This document shows, piece by piece, positions 39,361 through 40,210 of a stretch of 40,210 bases of DNA. Positions within the stretch are counted from its first letter, which is position 1. Every line of letters starts with the position of its first letter. A model generated the notes under the pieces. The model did not search any database, was not told the origin of the DNA, and saw only the letters and a list, made by a program, of their open reading frames with translations. Made by a program: the position numbers and the translations under genes. Location of the stretch: IMG/VR virus record IMGVR_UViG_3300022924_000024, positions 1-40,210 of that record; one strand, given 5' to 3'. This stretch comes from a virus.

Positions 39361-39388
39361 ACGTCGCACAATATATGTTGTACGACGT
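39361..39388. repeat. Near-perfect 28-bp palindrome
   Basis: ACGTCG (39361-39366) matches CGACGT (39383-39388) and ACAA (39368-39371) matches TTGT (39378-39381), with one mismatch between them. No T run follows, so an operator is more likely than a terminator. Confidence 0.75.
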
Positions 39389-39486
39389 ATGGATAGGCTG
39401 ACCCCTGTTAGTGTGTGGTGTGGTGTACGCAAGGTATGTGTACTATATGTGTATGTATATCATGTGTGGTGTATGCATACCCCTAC

Positions 39487-39513
39487 ACTATATTATGTAT
39501 AGTATTTTTTTTA
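39487..39513 (+). terminator. A/T-rich terminator-like hairpin
   Basis: ACTATA (39487-39492) pairs with TATAGT (39498-39503), followed by A and eight T. The stem is weak but the T run is long. Confidence 0.5.
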
Positions 39514-39550
39514 TTGCGAAATGTTTTGTGTGGTGACCTCTGGTGGTACA

Positions 39551-39619
39551 GGGGTGGGGGGAGGGTATATGGTAATTGCGTGCCGACAGACCCTAATGCA
39601 CCATTTCCCCACCCACCCC
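39551..39619. repeat. G-rich and C-rich complementary tracts
   Basis: GGGGTGGG (39551-39558) is complementary to CCCACCCC (39612-39619) across about 53 bases. The G side continues with further G runs to 39565, enough for a possible G-quadruplex. Confidence 0.65.
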
Positions 39620-39629
39620 ATTCTCACCA

Positions 39630-39657
39630 TGTATACAACTGTTGCAATCTGTATACA
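39630..39657. promoter_or_regulatory. Twin TGTATACA operator-like sites
   Basis: The 8-bp palindrome TGTATACA occurs at 39630-39637 and 39650-39657, 20 bases apart (about two helix turns). TTGCAA (39642-39647) and TACACT (39665-39670) with a 17-base spacer form a possible promoter overlapped by the second site. The ribbon-helix-helix protein two genes on is a candidate binder. Confidence 0.55.
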
Positions 39658-39696
39658 AATGATATACACTAGATTTATAAACAAAGGAGCAGTAGT

Positions 39697-39885
39697 ATGG
39701 ACCATCTAAGAAACCTAAACCCGACCGCAGAAGCAATTGTCGCGATGAATATATGGAGCGAGGAATATAGTAAGCAGGGCGGTGGTTCGATGGATTTCTG
39801 GGACTCACTCTCACTCGGTCGCAAAAGACAGTGCAAAGAAACCGTCGATAGGATTATTAAAGCTAAGAGAAGTGCGGTATTATAA
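39697..39885 (+). CDS. Hypothetical protein (62 aa)
   Basis: Strong AAAGGAG before ATG 39697. Helical product (MDHLRNLNPTAEAIVAMNIW; SLGRKRQCKETVDRIIKAKR) with a central Gly-rich turn. It precedes the ribbon-helix-helix gene with a TAATG overlap, so the two are coexpressed. No family recognised. Confidence 0.65.
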   Translation: MDHLRNLNPTAEAIVAMNIWSEEYSKQGGGSMDFWDSLSLGRKRQCKETVDRIIKAKRSAVL

Positions 39886-40091
39886 TGCCAGTCATCCATA
39901 ACTCAGAGATAATGTACAAAAAGCCCAACGCGAAGTCGTATTTTATCCGCGTTCCTGAGGAGATATACCTCGCTGTCCAAAAAGTTGCCGACGAGCAGCG
40001 CCGCTCGATCACGCTGCAAGCGCAGATCTTGCTCGGCGCTAGCCTCAACCGCGACCTCGTCTCACCAAATGACGTTGAGGAGAAGAGATGA
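39885..40091 (+). CDS. Ribbon-helix-helix (Arc-like) protein
   Basis: 68 residues. SYFIRVPEEIYLAVQKVADE supplies the beta-strand and first helix; RRSITLQAQILLGASL the turn and second helix of a ribbon-helix-helix fold, as in Arc/MetJ-type repressors that bind DNA as dimers. Twin palindromic sites upstream of its operon suggest self-regulation (inference). The stop overlaps the pentamer array preceding the next gene. Confidence 0.75.
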   Translation: MPVIHNSEIMYKKPNAKSYFIRVPEEIYLAVQKVADEQRRSITLQAQILLGASLNRDLVSPNDVEEKR

Positions 40092-40210
40092 GATGAGATG
40101 AGCAAATATTACGACGGAATAAAAGTCCACCCCCGACCATACAAAGGCGGCGAGATATATGCTGAGATTGTCCCTGCCGGACAGCCCTGGTATCGACGGC
40201 TATTGCCACA
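40072..40210. repeat. Right copy of terminal redundancy
   Basis: 139 bases identical to 1-144 except that the GATGA array has three units (40087-40101) instead of four. Confidence 0.9.
40098..40210 (+). CDS. Partial copy of the 83-aa protein gene
   Basis: The first 37 codons of the gene at 32-283 repeated at the right end and cut off by the window end. Not a separate gene. Confidence 0.9.
   Translation, partial: MSKYYDGIKVHPRPYKGGEIYAEIVPAGQPWYRRLLP

Larger units (their letters stand above)
39299..39696. other. Non-coding stretch with operators, hairpins and G/C tracts
   Basis: 398 bases with no convincing gene; longer open frames here are GT-repeat artefacts. It contains a 28-base palindrome, a GT-rich low-complexity tract (39407-39480), an A/T hairpin followed by eight T, a G-rich tract paired with a C-rich tract, and twin TGTATACA sites just before the next gene. 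Confidence 0.65.

Noticed and set aside
39415-39709. Open frames on both strands in the GT-rich stretch
   Set aside because: Low-complexity sequence, biased amino-acid content and no ribosome-binding sites; the frames overlap palindromes and a terminator-like hairpin.
1-40210. Lysogeny genes, insertion sequences and plasmid partition genes
   Set aside because: No integrase, transposase, inverted-repeat-bounded element or ParA-like gene was seen; the ribbon-helix-helix protein alone does not show lysogeny.

Overview
The window reads as one complete, self-overlapping genome of a small tailed phage. The first 144 bases recur as the last 139, so the unique genome is about 40.07 kb. The hallmark proteins are portal, major capsid, large terminase, tubular-tail-like proteins, tail fibres and a CHAP endolysin. 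No long tape-measure gene is evident. A 1346-residue putative ejection protein followed by two tubular-tail-like genes suggests a short-tailed (podovirus-like) virion. I see no integrase, repressor/Cro pair, RNA polymerase or DNA polymerase, so the phage probably depends on host polymerases. Promoters are housekeeping sigma-70 type, often with extended -10 boxes (TGnTATAAT-like). The wall hydrolase with a C-terminal SH3-like domain suggests a host with a Gram-positive-type wall. The host cannot be named from the sequence; a Patescibacteria-type host is only a guess.

Layout. Two divergent gene blocks leave a non-coding, repeat-rich control region (38313-38995). Rightward, through the contig junction: small genes (38996-952), including a ribbon-helix-helix protein and a DUF6527-like protein; a tRNA and small-RNA locus (953-1545); then portal, capsid, scaffold-like and ejection proteins (1587-11044), tail tube and fibre genes (11081-20945), a lysis cassette (21014-23099) and four small genes up to a bidirectional terminator at 23984-24012. 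Leftward (38312 down to 24055) is a tightly packed early/replication operon. It holds many short unknown genes, an SNF2 helicase, two HNH proteins, a HAD-type phosphatase, a mini membrane protein with HExxH, a D5-type SF3 helicase, terminase, VRR nuclease, a Sak4-like ATPase, a DUF669/SSB-like protein, a RecB/Cas4-like nuclease, and an orphan PhoB-type DNA-binding domain next to a low-molecular-weight tyrosine-phosphatase-like protein.

How it fits together. Leftward genes probably start replication (SF3 helicase loaded at the iteron-like TATGACAG region), handle recombination (ATPase, SSB-like protein, nucleases) and act on host signalling or transcription (phosphatase plus PhoB-like domain). 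Terminase lies in this block, on the strand opposite portal and capsid. Rightward genes build the particle and lyse the cell; the endolysin carries its own multi-spanning membrane domain. Nineteen leftward junctions and several rightward ones overlap by exactly one base (TAATG, TAGTG or TGATG), which suggests pervasive translational coupling.

Most interesting items: the phosphatase/PhoB-domain pair, a tail protein with 22 KTQxAxARI repeats, the holin-like/endolysin fusion, a TerS-like domain at the N-terminus of TerL, a structured capsid-gene leader, and the origin-like control region.
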